Assembly (NCBI RefSeq): GCF_020497125.1
Contig: NC_059077.1
Location: forward strand, 21,460,840 to 21,524,839
Source: Mauremys mutica
Taxonomy: Eukaryota; Chordata; Testudines; Geoemydidae
Length of the DNA: 64,000 bases
Reading direction: 5' to 3'
The notes under the pieces were generated by a model that saw only the letters and a program-made list of their open reading frames with translations, was not told the DNA's origin and ran no database searches. A program made the translations under genes and the position numbers. Of this stretch, positions 1-13,369 are shown one piece after another; within the stretch, counting starts at the first letter, position 1; each line of letters starts with the position of its first letter.

Positions 1-1799
1 GCTGACACCCTGCAGTGTAGAATATAGTGGAAGTTGGAATCGCTGTTTACCACCACCCCACTCCCTTCCAGCATTCTAAGAGCACCATCTTTTGGTTTCA
101 TACATAACACAAAGCTTTCAGCTCTCAGACTGTAAGGGGCCCACATTACGGAGTGCTATGGCTGCCAGGAGCTACCCTTACCTGTAACCCAACACTCTGA
201 GAGCAAAGCTTTGACTAGCTTAACTCTCCTCATTTGATTTGCAATCTTTCAGCCTGAATAAACTGGGATGCACAAGTCCCTGAGGTGTGGAGCCACTCAC
301 TCACTCAGCAACTCCCTCACCTGTGCAATGCCTTTTCAAAATGAATAAAATTAAAGATAAGATAGCCAGTTTGCAATCACAAATTCCTCCTCCCTCCCCT
401 TCCATGCATTCCAGGTCCAGTGAAGTGTTTAGTAACATAACTCAAAGAACGTAGTCATTTTAACCCTCCAATGTACATAACATAACATTCCTTTGAACCC
501 TTTGTAACCAGCCTACAGACAGGGAGCTAATCAAAGCCAAAGAAATTGCATGCTGAAAGGCAGTCATAAATCCAGGCTTTTTAGAAATGAGGAGGAGATA
601 GCCCGGTCGGCTGGAACGTGTTGTGCGACTAGTAAGGAACCAAGGTCTGATGAGTAAGGTTTGAGGCGAGGAAGTAAGAAACACAACAACAGCAGACAGG
701 GGAAAAATAGAATTTGCATATGCTTAAAATAAAATATCCTCTTAAGATTTCAGTTATGCTTTTAATGGAAAGGGGCCCTTAGCACAGCCGTGTTTGTTTT
801 ACACCCTTGCCTCACACACACACACACCCCACACACAAACCACAAAATAGTATTTCAAGTATTTGCTTAGCATAACAGACTGTGGTGATACACTGAGCCC
901 AGTCCTCAGTTGATGCAAACAGGTGTAACCTATTGACTTGATTTACACCAGCTGCCTACTTGATGGATCAGGGACACAAGCAAAGTTGATGCTTTCATAG
1001 GCAGGGATAAAGATATGCTCCTTTATCAGTTCTAATCCAATTAAGTTTCAGTGAAGAAGGTATGAATTTAATAGAAATCACCCCCTATTAAGCATGTTAA
1101 CCTTCCAGTCACCTGTCCTAGCAAAGCACGTTTGTGAATGTCTGTGATACCAGGACTAGATCCCTTTAGAGGATAAAAGAGAACCTGTACTAAATAAAAG
1201 ATAATATGTAATGAGGTGAGAGGCGTAAATAGAGGGGAGTGATTCAAGAGCACATGGTTGCTATTCTAGAGGTGAAAAGTTAGGAAATGAGGTTGTAAAT
1301 TGACTCAGGTCTCCCTGGCTTATGACAGTGGGCCTTGACCTTCTTAGTGCTAGACAACTTAGCAGCCACCTATATAAAGGGATGCATTCACATGTACCTC
1401 CTCAATCATGCCCTGGGATTCTGAGCATTAGACTGGAGGTCACTTTAATTAAAATGAACACTGTTGAAATCAGCTGTCGGAAGGCAAGCACGGCTGGGCA
1501 GCAGTTTACCAATCTTCATGGTTTCCACTTGGCCTCTAAATGACCCTGTGACTAATAATGATATTTTATTTTTATAAAGCACAGTGGTCTAATCCCCAAT
1601 GTGCATAAGAAGCAATATAAAGCACGTAGAGAACCACAAAAGCAGCCATCCATGGGATGGAGGCAAAAACCAGGTGTCTAGCAGGGACATAGCGCACAGC
1701 GTAACAGCTGGCTGTGGTTAAATTGTTTGGCTAAGGGCACCATGGTAAACTCCTAATCTTGTGGAATGAGCTTCGTATCCAATGGCCACACAGAGCAGA
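1..1799. other. No gene seen
   Basis: AT-rich sequence with a CA microsatellite at 813-839. Frames here are short, lack domains and show no coding bias. Confidence 0.6.
813..839 (+). repeat. (CA)n microsatellite
   Basis: Interrupted CA dinucleotide run. Confidence 0.9.
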
Positions 1800-4256
1800 C
1801 AAAACAACTTTGTGTTTCAGAAAGTGGAGGAAGCAACCAGGGAGACAGCTATTTTAGACTTGATTCTGACCAACAAGGAGGAATTGGGAGTGAATCTGAA
1901 GGTTGGAGGCAATATGGGTTAAAGTGATAATGAAATGATGGATTTCATGATTGTAAGGAAAGGAAGGAGCAAGAGCAGCAGAATAAGGACAACGCACCTC
2001 TAAAAAGCAGACTAACTACCCCAGAGGACTGACTACAGAAAGTGGAAACATGGGGTACGTCTACACTAGCCACTGGATCGGTGGGTAGCGATTGATCTAT
2101 CGGGGATTGATTTATCACGTGTAGTGTAGACGCGATAAATTGATCCCCGATCGCTCTCCCGTCGACTGCTGAACTCCAGCTCAGCGAGAGGCGGAAGCAA
2201 AGTCGATGGGGGAGCCACGGCAATCGACCCCACGCCATGAGGACGTGAGGTAAGTCAAACTAAGATACATCGACTTCAGCTACGCTATTCTCATAGCTGA
2301 AGTTGCGTATCTTAGGTCAATCCCCTCTCCCACAGTGTAGACCAGGCCATGGATGAATTGCTAAGGAGGAGTACACAAAGGAATAGCACAGGCATGTAGG
2401 GAGAAAAAAAATCAGAAAGTGTAAGGCACAAAATGAGCCACACCTAGCAAAGGACACAAAAAGCAATAAGAAGAGGTTCTTTAAATACATTAGCAGCAAG
2501 AGAAAGACAAAGGAAAGACGCATAGGTCCTCTACTTAGCAGGGAAGGAGAGCTAATAATTGAGGACATCAAGAAAGTGGAGGTGTTTAATGCCTATTTTG
2601 CTTCAGTCTTCACTTAAAAAGGCTAATGGTGACCAGATACCCAGCACAATTAATATTCACAAGGAGGAAGGAATGCAAGCCAAAATAGGGAAAGACCATG
2701 TTAAAGATTATTTGATAATTTAGATGTATTCAGTTTAGTAGGGCCTGATGAAATTCATCCTAGGGTACTTAAGGAACTAGCTGAAGCATCCTGAGAACTG
2801 CTAGCAGTTATCTTAGAGAACTCGTGGAGGACAGACAAGGTCCCAGAGGAGCAGAGAAGGGTAAACACAGCACGTATCTTTAAAAAGGGAAACAAAGAGG
2901 ACTCAAGGAACTAAAGACTAGTCAGCCTAAACTTCTATACCTGGAAAGATATCGGAACAAATCATCAATTTATAAGCACCTAGAGCATAATAAAATTATA
3001 AGGAATAAGCAGTATAGAGCTCTCCAGAACAAATCTTGCCAAAACAATTTAATTTCCTTCTTTAAAAGGGTTATTGGCCTAGTGGATGGGATGGAGGGAG
3101 AGGAAGCTGTAGCCATGATATCTTGATTTTAGTAAGGTTTTTGACACAGTCCCACATGGCAGTCTCAGAAACAAACTAGGAAAATGCAGTCTAGATTAAA
3201 TTACTGTGAGGTGGGTACACAACTGGTTGAAAGACTGTACTCAAAGAGTAGTTATCAATGGTTCACAGTCAAGCTGGGAGGTCATATCTAGTGGGGGACT
3301 GACAGGGGTCAGTCCTGGGTCTGGAACTATTCAATATTTTCATTGATGACTTGGGTAATGGAGTAGAGAGTATGCTTATAAAATCTGTAGATGACACCAA
3401 GCACTTTGGAGGACAGGATTAAAATTCAACAAGACCTTGACAAATTGGAAAGAATTGGTCTGAATTCAACTATAGGAAATTCAATAAAGACAAGTGCAAA
3501 GTATTTCACTGAGAGAGTAGGGGAAAAAAATCAAATGCACAACTACAAAATGGGTATAAGTGGCTAGGAGGAAGTACTGCAAAAAAGAATCCGGGGTTAC
3601 AGTGGATCACAAATTGAATATGAGTAAACAATGTGATACAGTTGCAAAAAAGGCTAATATTCTGAGGTGTATTAACAGGAGTGTTGTATATAAGACCAGG
3701 AAGGTAATTGTCCCAAGCTGCTTGGTACTGGAGGCTTCATCTGGAGTATTGTGTCCAATTACGGGTGCCACACTTTAAGGAAGATGTGGACAAGCTGAAG
3801 ACGGTGCAGAGGAGAGCAACAAAAATGATGAAAGGTTTAGAAAACCTCACCTACAAGGAAAGATTAAAAAACCTGGGCATATTTAGCCTTGAGAAAAGAA
3901 GACTGAGTGGGGACCAGATAACAGTCTTTAAATATGCTAAGGGCTGTTACAAAGAAGGCTGTGATTAATTGTTCTCTATATACATTGAAGGAAGGACAAG
4001 TAATTGGCTTAATCTGTGTCAAGGGAGATTTAGGTTAGATACTAGGAAAAGCTTTCTGACTATAAGGGTTGTTAAGTTCTGGAAAGGCTTCCAAGGGATG
4101 TTGTAGAATCCTCATGATTGAAGGTTTTTAAGAACAGGTTGGACAAACACCTATCAGGGATGGTCTAGGATTACTTGATCCTGCTTTAGTGTAGGAGGCT
4201 GGACTGGATGACTTTGAGGTCCCTTCCAGCCCTATATTTCTATAATTCTATTATTT
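1800..4256 (+). mobile_element. CR1 LINE, 5'-truncated and decayed
   Basis: Conceptual translation shows CR1 ORF2 pieces in order: an endonuclease end ([13 protein letters not shown] near 1850), a reverse-transcriptase stretch with FDTVPH-like text near 3140, a degenerate ..DDTKHFG active-site region near 3385, and the C-terminal QRRATKMMKGLENLTYKERL region near 3800-3870. Frames change several times and stops are common. The 3' end has the CR1 GAGGTCCCTTCCAGCC motif (about 4217) and a TTCTATAATTCTA-type tail. It is interrupted by the MITE at about 2053-2343. Confidence 0.88.
2053..2343. mobile_element. MITE inserted in the CR1
   Basis: The ends GGTACGTCTACACT and AGTGTAGACCAGGCC form inverted termini (shared core GTCTACACT), and CR1 sequence resumes on both sides. 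An ATGG next to both ends may be a target duplication. Internal inverted segments (TCGACTTCAGCTA / TAGCTGAAGTTG) are present. Superfamily undecided (hAT or Harbinger-like). Confidence 0.65.
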
Positions 4257-6766
4257 TTAAGGCCTCCTCTGAATCAGCAATACACAGTAAATTGCATGGA
4301 ATTCAGCATCTATCAGGACACAACAACTCTTCAGGTGTAAGGCATCTGTGTATTTCAAACCTGATGCTAAGACTTTTAAGCTACTCTCTCTTCCCAAGAG
4401 ATCTGGGTCTTTTCAGTCCCCAAGTGATCATGTCCACTTAACTACCACCTTATAGCCTCTCCACACAAAAAAGTTTATGTAAAACTCAGTACTTCTGCCC
4501 TGTTTCTGTCACCCACACAACCTTACCCAGGATGCTCCAAGCGGACATAGGCACCACATGAAACGATCAGCTGGTGAAGGAGCACCTGGGGAATGAACAA
4601 CAAGCAGCAAGAATACCAGTGCAGTCTACTGAAGCTTCCTGCCTGTATGAAGCCACCTGATATGAGACACTGAACTTTACCAATGTTCACAACCCTGTTA
4701 ATTGTTCCAAACTGTTGGGGACCATATAACAAACCCACGGCAAGCTATCGGCAATAGCACTGACCGACCAAAGTGCATATGTAAACAGATATTGTAACAT
4801 TATCTAGGAATGCCTGCTCCATAGTAGATGACTTGTAAACCATGGGTTAGAGTTAAGTGAAAGCTTTTGGATTTCCCCCTGCCCCCATGTGAAAAAAAAA
4901 TGCAGATTCAGATTGACTGAAACAGTTCATGAGTTCAGTTGAATTGACTGAATTGTTTCAGTCAAACAAGCTTTGTATGTTGGACATTTTCAATTGAAAG
5001 TGAGTTTTCATTTCAAATTTTACCTGATATTTATTTTAAAAAATTAAACAGATGAAACCTTTTGTTCAATTTGGATTTTTTTTAACTTTTTCAGTTTGCC
5101 AAAAAATTCACAAAGTTTGTTTCAGGTTGACCCAAAACAATTAATTTTTTTTTTCCAGTTTGGCCAGTGAACCAAAAAAAATACAGCAGTATTGTGTATA
5201 ATTTACATCCACTAGATAATAATATGAATTGGAATAGGCTAGACATTTCACCCAGTAGAGGGCAGTGGTCCCATTCTCTCACACACACACGTCACCAATA
5301 TTGGAACTTTAAAAAACACAAACAAAAAAATAAGACATTGTTGCAAATCAAAATTCAGGAAATTCCAGACAACCTTCCTCCCCTTCCCCATCCTTTCCTT
5401 TTTAGTTTAGTCCAGTTATTTCCCCATTACAAAAATCTACCCATCAACTTGCTGTGAAGTTGATGACACATTCACATGTGCTCAAGCAGCGGCAGTCCCT
5501 AGAAAGCTAGTGCAGAAGTAAGTAAAACACCTCATCACCCTAGAGCATCTGTAACACTCCCACATTTAAGGGGATCTTCCCTGCGCTGAGCCTTCTCAGC
5601 TCCTGCTTCACCGCCATGAGCAACTACCAGTACTTTTCCAGGGTCATGGTTTTGCTCACCAACAGCCATCTCAGGAATGAAAACTTGGCTGAATTGAGCA
5701 CATTAGCCTTCCTGTTACTGTATCTAATCCTAGTTTAAATTTAAAAACAAATATCCAAAGACTGAAATAATGCTTGCCTGTTACAACAATCTAGACTAAA
5801 CAGAGTGCAGGAAGGAAATAGCAAAGAGTTCAGTTATTTGCACAATAAAGTTGAGTTTGTGTGTTATTCATACACCGAGGGTGGCTGTTCTACAGTCACT
5901 CCCTCTATATACTTAAAGTGGCATTTTCCAAAGCCTTCAGCATTGGCCTAACTCTGCTCCCATTGAAGTCAGTGAGAGTTTTACCATTGACTTCAGTCAG
6001 AGTAAAAGTGCACAGGCCAGTGCAGTATACTTTTGAAAACTTCATGCATAATCAGCCCAATCCAAACCTCACTGAAGTTAATGACAAGACTCCCACTGAC
6101 TTTGAGCAGCTTTGGATCAGGTCCTTTGCACTCAACACTTGCTAGCCAAAATTTTCAAGCTCAGGTTCTGAAAAAAAAAAATCATTCCCCTTTTTAAAGT
6201 GCCTGAACATGGATTTAGGTTCTAAACTTCAGCATCCTAATTATCCTCAAATTCCCCCTTTCCTTTGTTTGAATTTTAACATGGCGACAGGGGTTTTTGC
6301 CATCCTAAACTCCCCTGCCCTCTATCCAACCACACACACTCCCTGCCCCCTTACTGCGCTGCCTGGAGCACTGGTGGCTGGCGGCACTACAGCCGCACCG
6401 CCCGGCTGGAGCCAGGCCACGCTGCCGCCACCAGCACGCAGCACAGAGACTGGGTCAGGCCAGGCTCTACAGCTGCGCTGCCCCAGGAGCTCACAGACCC
6501 ACCATCCAGAGCATTGCGCCAGCAGCAGAACATGCGAGCTGAGGCTGTAGGGGAGGGAGAACAGCGGGGGAGGGGCCAGGGCTAGCCTCCTGGGCCAGGA
6601 GCTCAGGGACCAGGCAGGACGTCCCGCGGGCCGTAGTTTGCCCACCTCGTCTATATATCTAGGTCAGAGTTATCCAGAGAATCATTCACACTTACATTCA
6701 GTTCAGCCTCTTTAAGATGAGAGGGTTGTGAAGTCCAAAACTAGAACACAAAACCAGCATGAAGGT
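4257..6766. other. No gene; old repeat fragments
   Basis: 4960-5160 is a T/A-rich repeat-like stretch (TTTCAGTTTGCCAAAAAATTC). 5940-6125 contains the CCCATTGAAGTCAGTGAGAG-type repeat. 6340-6645 is GC-rich and ends like a hAT MITE (GGGCCGTAGTTTGCCCACC); the frames there are composition artefacts. Confidence 0.5.
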
Positions 6767-7965
6767 GTGATGGGTTGGACCCCTCTTCTGGGATGCCACC
6801 TGATGTACTGGGATTTCACTGAGCCTGCCTGCTCCACTAGCCTGGGGGGTCCCTCACCCTGTTTTGCTGAATCAGGCTCTCTGGCAGTGCACACACACAG
6901 GTAGGGATGCACCAGCTGTAGAATCACACAGAGTCGGCAAACAGCTCTCTAGGAGAAGACTCAGCTAGGAAATCGCCCAACACTCAAGTGCAGCTCTCCT
7001 CTGGAAAGTACACCCAAAATAACTGTCTTGCACTGTAGAGAAATCTATACAATGCAAGCTCATAAATTCGCCCCCCTCCCGCAAGGTGGAGGAAATATGC
7101 ACAACTTCCTCCCCCCATTATAAATTGCACTAACTGGGTTTAACAATAATCAAAAACAAGTTTATTAACTATAAAAGGCTGATTTTAAGTGATTATAAGG
7201 GATAACAAACAGAACAGAGCAGATTACCAATCAAATAAAACAAACACACACATTCTAAGCTTAAAATCTTAAAGAGACAGGTTTCAAGAAGTAATTTCTC
7301 ACCCTAAATGTTGTTTTAGGCAAGTTGCAGAGTTTCTGTTGCTTAGAGTTCTAGTTATTTCTCTTTACAGACTAGACTCCTATCTTAGTCTGGGCTCAGC
7401 CCTTCCTTTTCCCACTGCTCAGTTCCTTTGTCTCTTCAGATACTTTCAGCTGCCTTTCTTCTTGGGCAGGAAGGAAATGGAGAAGAGTCCTGTTTGCCTG
7501 ACTCCCCAGCCTTAAATAAGATTTACATAAGGTGGGAATCTTTTGTTTCCCAGTCTTGACGACCTCCTCCTCCTTTTAGTGGAAAATTATTAGAAGTCCA
7601 AGGTGGTGTTCAGTACCAGGTGATAGGACCACCTGACCTAGTAGTGTCACAGCTACATCCCAGGACACCTCTCAGGAAGGAGAGATTAGGATCTTCAAAA
7701 TCTTATAGGTGTCTTCCTAATGGCCCATTAAGGCTGATGGCCTCGTCTGGTGGGCATCTCCCAAATACACACACAGTTGTAATGGTTACATAGTCAATAT
7801 TCCTAACTTTAGATACAGAAATGATATATGCATACAAATTGGATAATCACATTCAGTAAATTATAACCTTTCCGAGGATACTGTACGAGACACATCTTGC
7901 ATAAAATATCTCAGTTATGCCATATGGATATCAAGTATATTTTCATAAAGAATATGGGGTGTACC
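6767..7965 (+). repeat. LTR-retroelement-derived repeat (probable)
   Basis: It starts TGTGATGGGTTGGAC and reads like a long non-coding turtle LTR-type repeat: an A-rich central part (about 7140-7260) followed by C/T-rich sequence and a GATATATGCATAC-type 3' part. Related text recurs on the minus strand near 13.4-14.6 kb and 26.7-27.1 kb. No ORF. Boundaries and class are uncertain. Confidence 0.4.
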
Positions 7966-8154
7966 CTGCAGCTCCCTGCCACTGTGGCAGTAGGGGGATC
8001 CCCTCATCTCAGCTGCCACCATGTGGGACAGGGGGACCCCAGCAGCTCCAAACTGCAGGTTCAGGGGGACTGTGGAGCTCCAACCCACCACAGGTGGTGG
8101 GGGCCGCCCAGAGCTTCCAGCCACCCGACAGGTGCCCAGCCCCTTCCCATTTTA

Positions 8155-8260
8155 TCATGGATATTTTTAGTAGAAGTCAGGGACAGTACACAGGCTTCCA
8201 TGAATTTTTCTTTATTGCCCATGACCTGTCCCTGACTTTCACTAAAAATATCCATGAAAA
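8155..8260. repeat. Palindromic MITE end
   Basis: TCATGGATATTTTTAGTAGAAGTCAGGGACAG-type sequence at about 8155-8186 is repeated inverted at about 8227-8258. The GC-rich segment on its left (about 7966-8150) also contains inverted pieces and probably belongs to the same element. Confidence 0.5.
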
Positions 8261-10574
8261 AAAATTAGCCTTAATAATGATACATTATATCTGGCCACTA
8301 GGTGTCAGTGTTGGCCAATCCGAGTTAGTATACTGTCAGTGAATATGCTTTAAATAAAAGTAAATAAACTGACTTTTTCCTTGGATAGAGGTCACCAGCT
8401 GAAAGAATTTTGAGACTTACAGAATAAAGGACAGTATTTACTAGTACAAGCAGTGACATGGGCTTTAATGATAGGCCTGTATGCCAAAGTGGGAATTTTC
8501 CGTAATATTTTTATGAATCCCATTGCTACCCAGTGAAGGGGAAGGTCTCAGCAGGGGTTGTGAACTCAGCATGGCCCTGCTTGGAAAACAAAGGACTGGG
8601 AGGTGACTGTCAGGGAATAAAGAGTTGCCAGGTTGCTTAGTGGAAGAAGCATGGAGTTGTCTACTAGGCCAGACTAAGGAAGTCAGAGGAACAGAGCCTG
8701 AGAATAGAGTTCACTGCAGCTTGGCTAATGAATGGTTCTGGCTTGACCAGAACTTACTGTGCTTTAACCTACCTTTATTTCTCCATGTTAACCTAAAGAC
8801 TTGCAATGCTGTATTCCAGATGACTAATAATTTAGATCCTGCTCTGCTTTGAAAACACTGTGTGGGTGTCCCTGCACAATGTAAGACAATCTTTAAAATT
8901 ATTTACTTACCCAGATCATTCTTAGATCACAGCATCAGCGGCTGGCATTTACCATCTTAACAGCCAAAATGTTAATTCTGATCTTTCCAAATAACTGACA
9001 TTGTCACCATTAAAGTGGGGGGCAGTAAAATGAACCCCTCAGATGTGAGCTCTGCCCTTCTCTTCTGTACCTAAGTAGACAGTGACACAAATGTAATCAG
9101 CATCCTCAGCCTTAAAAAAATTCCAGACTACTTACTACCTATTTACTAGGCTGCTTCCAAGACAGACCTAGCATGCCTGATATAATAGATTAGAGCTGTC
9201 TGAAGAATTCATGCTACCTTCTCTGTTCAGGGATTGTCCACAAACAGATCATTACATTCTCAAATATATTTGCTATTTCAAAATAACAAGCAAATTTCTT
9301 CATGCCTTTTATCTCTGTATGGGACTCTCACAGTTTGTTGTAAACATCTGACATTCCAACTTCCATATTGGCAAGCTATGCAAGTCACATCCTATCGTTC
9401 CTGTCCCCGGACTGGATGAATCTTGTAACTAGCTGTGACATTTCGGGGATCACCCAGACAGTAAGGGGTTCTAACACTGCCTGCCTTGTAACTTTGGGTT
9501 CCTTAATACTATGATGCTATGAGAGCCCTGACACTCACACCCAGCCCACAAGCATTAACCCTGATTTCCAACAGCCTAGTTACTCCTTGCAGCATGTCAC
9601 CAACAGCCCTTCCAGTCCTGAGTCTCCCCAAATCTGTCTACCCCGAGTTCTTAACTACCAGACACTTGGACCTATTCCCCCTGGCTGACAGCCTGAAGGA
9701 ATGACACCTGCCTGCAGTTATCAGTTCACTTTTGCACAAGTTCACTTCACACAGTTTGCACACCAGACATCTGCTTGGGATTTTAAAAAGTGTGTATTTA
9801 ACAGGAAAATCACAGATTCAAAGATGAAATAGTAAGGCAATGCAAACACATATACGTTACACAGAAAACAAAGACAGTTTCAAGCTTTACACTTCTATAT
9901 TAGCTAAATTCCCTTTTCTAATATATTATGTGCTGTCAATGTTCCCCCCCATACAGGGGATCCAGTGTTTCACGGACAACTTCCCGCTTAGAGGCCATCC
10001 CTCGTTTTTTAAACCAGAAACCTTGGACACAAGCTTGCTTTTAAGAGGATTTTTCCCCTTTCTCTCCGAGCACGATGACTCATGGTTATTCAAAGTGTGG
10101 GGAACTCCCTCCTTTCTTAGTTTCTAAGACTGCAATTTTCTTTTTGGTTTCGATGTTTCCATTAGCTTTAACAGCACAAGAGTTGTCTTTCTGGGTTGTA
10201 CAATGTAGGCAGCCGCTCCCTGTTAGGAGGTGGAGCTGAATGAATGTAGCACAAATTATTAGCACAGTTTTATATCTACAGAAATACAGAAATTCATAAC
10301 CAGTCTGTATACATCTCTCAGATTCCGAACATTACAAGCTTTTGTAATAATGGAGATGGCACTGTTCTCCCCACTTTCCCCAAAGAGCTATGCTGCTAGG
10401 ATATGTATTGTCATGCTGTCTGGAGTGGCTCACGACCCATGAGGCCTACCTCAGGGTAGACACCCCAAACGGGTGGTATGTTCTATAATTAGATTTCATC
10501 AACCCAGTAACAAATGTGACCTCCTAAAGTACTACAATAGTCTTATAATGGAGTCACAGACAGTCCCTTTATAC
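8261..10574. other. No gene; partly LTR-like text
   Basis: From about 9437 (AGCTGTGACATTTCGGGG) the sequence reads like another long non-coding retroelement-type repeat. Otherwise nothing recognised. Confidence 0.4.
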
Positions 10575-10779
10575 CAGGGGTTCTCAAACTGGGGGTCGTG
10601 AGATTATTACATGGGAGGGTCACAAGCTGTCAGCCTCCACCCCAAACCCCGCTTTGTCTCCAGCATTTCTAATGGTGTTAAATATATTTTAAAGTGTTTT
10701 TAATTTATAAGGAGGGGTCGCACTCAGAGGCTTGCTATATGAAAGGGGTCACCAGTACAAAAAAGTTTGAGAACCACTG
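10575..10779. mobile_element. hAT-type MITE
   Basis: Termini CAGGGGTTCTCAAACT and AGTTTGAGAACCACTG are Charlie-like hAT inverted repeats. The flanks CTTTATAC (10567-10574) and CCTTAGAC (10780-10787) match at 6 of 8, an old 8-bp duplication. Same family as 55012-55235. Confidence 0.8.
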
Positions 10780-13369
10780 CCTTAGACACTCCAGACTATC
10801 TTGCTACCCATGCAAACTGGACTATGCGACAGATGGTCACTTACACCAAATGTCACAAATATTCCAGGTTACACACCAAAGGCAAGGCTGGTAGCCAATT
10901 CTATAGTAAACTAACTAAAGGTTTATTAGCTAGAAAAAAGAAATTAGAGTTATTGAGAGATTAAAGCAGGTAAAATATAGGTACAGGTGAGTCACAATCT
11001 ATAATTCCAAATGGTAACAGATATGTAGTAATCTGACAGTTTCCCAAAAGTCTCTCAGGGCTACCTAGAATAACTCTGGGGGTGGCCACCTTTTCATTCA
11101 GTTATTCTGCCCTTTAGAATCCAAATTGTCCAGAGATGACAAACTTTTCCTTGTGTCCATACTTAGAACTTCTTATCACTACCCACCTGGACTCTTTCTT
11201 TGACGGTGGAGAGAGAGGAGTGCCTTTAAAGTCTGATCTCTGATCATCCCACACAATGACCACTTGCCTTCAAATGCACAAGAATTAGCACTTTGCTGTT
11301 AAAGTTTTTCATTTGCATTACAGAAGGCTTCTTTCTTGTTTGATGGGTTATTTAGTTACAGGGGAATATACACAATGTATAGGTTTGCTATTACATTCTA
11401 ACAGGATACAGATAATTGAAAACAATGCAGGCAGCATCCCATTGTTTTCATGAAGTTTAAACACCAAATATTTTCTTATATACTTAACAATCACTTTGAT
11501 CTGTACTGATACACAAGGAAATTGGCCTGGCTTCCAGCTGCAAGTTTGCCAGTTCTCAGCTGACGCCTAGGCCTTGCTCAGAGCTGGTACTTGGTCTGCC
11601 AGCATCACACAAAAATTAAATATTCAGAAACTCATTTTGGTTGCCAAAGAAATCATCATGTCAAGCTAGCCCACTCATCTGATGTTGGACCATGATCAGA
11701 TGAAGGAAAACCCAGATTGCAGCAACCAGGCCCTCCTGTACATCGAAGATGCCTGATAGGTGAGGTCTGAATATTCCTTAAGACAAAATGTTAAAAATAT
11801 TAGCTTTCAACGTTTTTTGGACCCCAATGATATACACAGGTGCCAAAGTTTCAGATTAGATTTAAGGATCTGATCCAAAGCCCTCTGAAATCAGTGGAAA
11901 GACTCTACTGACCTCAGTTGGCTTTGAATCAGGCCTTAAAATCAGCATCCAACCTTTGGGGGCCTTTTACTCAAACCTCAACTTTTTGGGGGTTCAGCTG
12001 CCCAGAGCATCCACATGTCTGGCAGGATGTGCCTTTACAAGAATTCAAAAAGCTACAGGTTCAAACTCTCTCTAGCTAGAAAGAATGTTGGGGGAAGTCA
12101 GTTACTTCGCCATTCAGCCTGTTTCATTTTACAACACAAACTTTAACTGATTCTAGAAGTGTCCCACCTGAACAAAGCTGGGTAATAGAAGGGAATTTTA
12201 CAAGGCTTGGTGAGTTGTGGCAGATGACTCACCTCTCTGTTGGTTGGTCCTGGGAACTTAAATAATGAGTCCTTCAGTGTGGAGCAGCAAAACTTCTGCA
12301 AGGTGGGAATGATGCAATGCCCTTTTTGCAGGAGAAGCCCTGCCCTGATCCCAATCTTCCACAACACCTCTGTTTCCTCTGGGTATTACATATGTTCAGG
12401 ACTCTGTTCTCTCTAGATCTCCCGCTCCACAAAACAGACTCTTGTTCTCCACTTTTACCTGCATGAAGCCATGCCCATAGTGTAATATTTTCCAGGAAGT
12501 AATTAGTACTACTAACGTGGTGGCAGTTTCCTGCACCAAATTCATTGTCGCACAACTAGCTTCTCTTTTATTAGTCGACAGATGCACATTAGTTTGTCTG
12601 ATTCTAAGGAGTTTGACAACTCTTAGGACCCAGCTCTCCTTGGCCACTTGCCCTCAGCTCTGCACTGAGGGAAGGCCGAGGAGTTTGTAGCATTTTGCCA
12701 GCTCAGACACCATCAAACTCTTCCCCCCACCCAGCCCAGCCAGAGCTTTAATGCCCTTCCCACTCCTCCTCTTTTCCTTTTTCTATAATCCTCCACCAAA
12801 TCCAAGCCCCTTTTGGGAGCACCAATAGCTTGTTCTCCCATCACCTCCTTCCCCACACCAGCACAGGCACCCCTCTTTCCCTACCCCCTCCAGGCGCTTC
12901 CAGCCCTGCCTTCTTACAGGGGGTCACTCGGGCCTCTGTGCTGGTTCTTTCCACCCTGACCTCTGCTGATACACGTGGTCTCCTGCCATCTGGCTACCAG
13001 CCAGGAACCAGGAGCAAGGGGAGGCAGTGCACAAGAGAATAGGAATGAGGGTGGTCAGTAGCAGAAAGTACAGCCAATGAAATTACTCCCCAGGCAAGGG
13101 TCCTGACCCAATCCTGCTTCCTAGCAGCCAGAATCCTTCCCAGGTATAGAGGTTCACAGCGGCTCCCACAATATGCCAACCTTTGGATGACCATGGCCTG
13201 ACTACTAACTACTTTCTAAGGGACTAACTGCTTTGGTGCTGCCCATTGTATTGAGTGTGAGGAGGAAAGGATCTGCATGCTATTTACCTCTAGCGTTGCC
13301 TCCTTGTAGCAGACCCAGTACATCACCTGCAACGTTCCAATGGCATATTGACAGCTAAAATGCTGCTGT
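10780..13369. other. No gene seen
   Basis: 10850-11600 resembles a plus-strand member of the 6.8-kb repeat family (ACTAACTAAAGGTTTATTAGC). The remainder, apart from the palindrome at 11856, is unassigned. Confidence 0.4.
11856..11940. repeat. Short palindromic MITE-like repeat
   Basis: GATCTGATCCAAAGCC and GGCTTTGAATCAGGCC are imperfect inverted ends around a segment that mentions AAATCAGTGGAAAG and ACTGACCTCAGT in mirrored order. Similar text occurs near 5940-6125, 33720-33790, 45905-45965 and 51555-51615. Confidence 0.45.

Noticed and set aside
3560..3968. Two overlapping frames that might be a small gene
   Set aside because: They are frame-shifted pieces of the CR1 ORF2 C-terminus.
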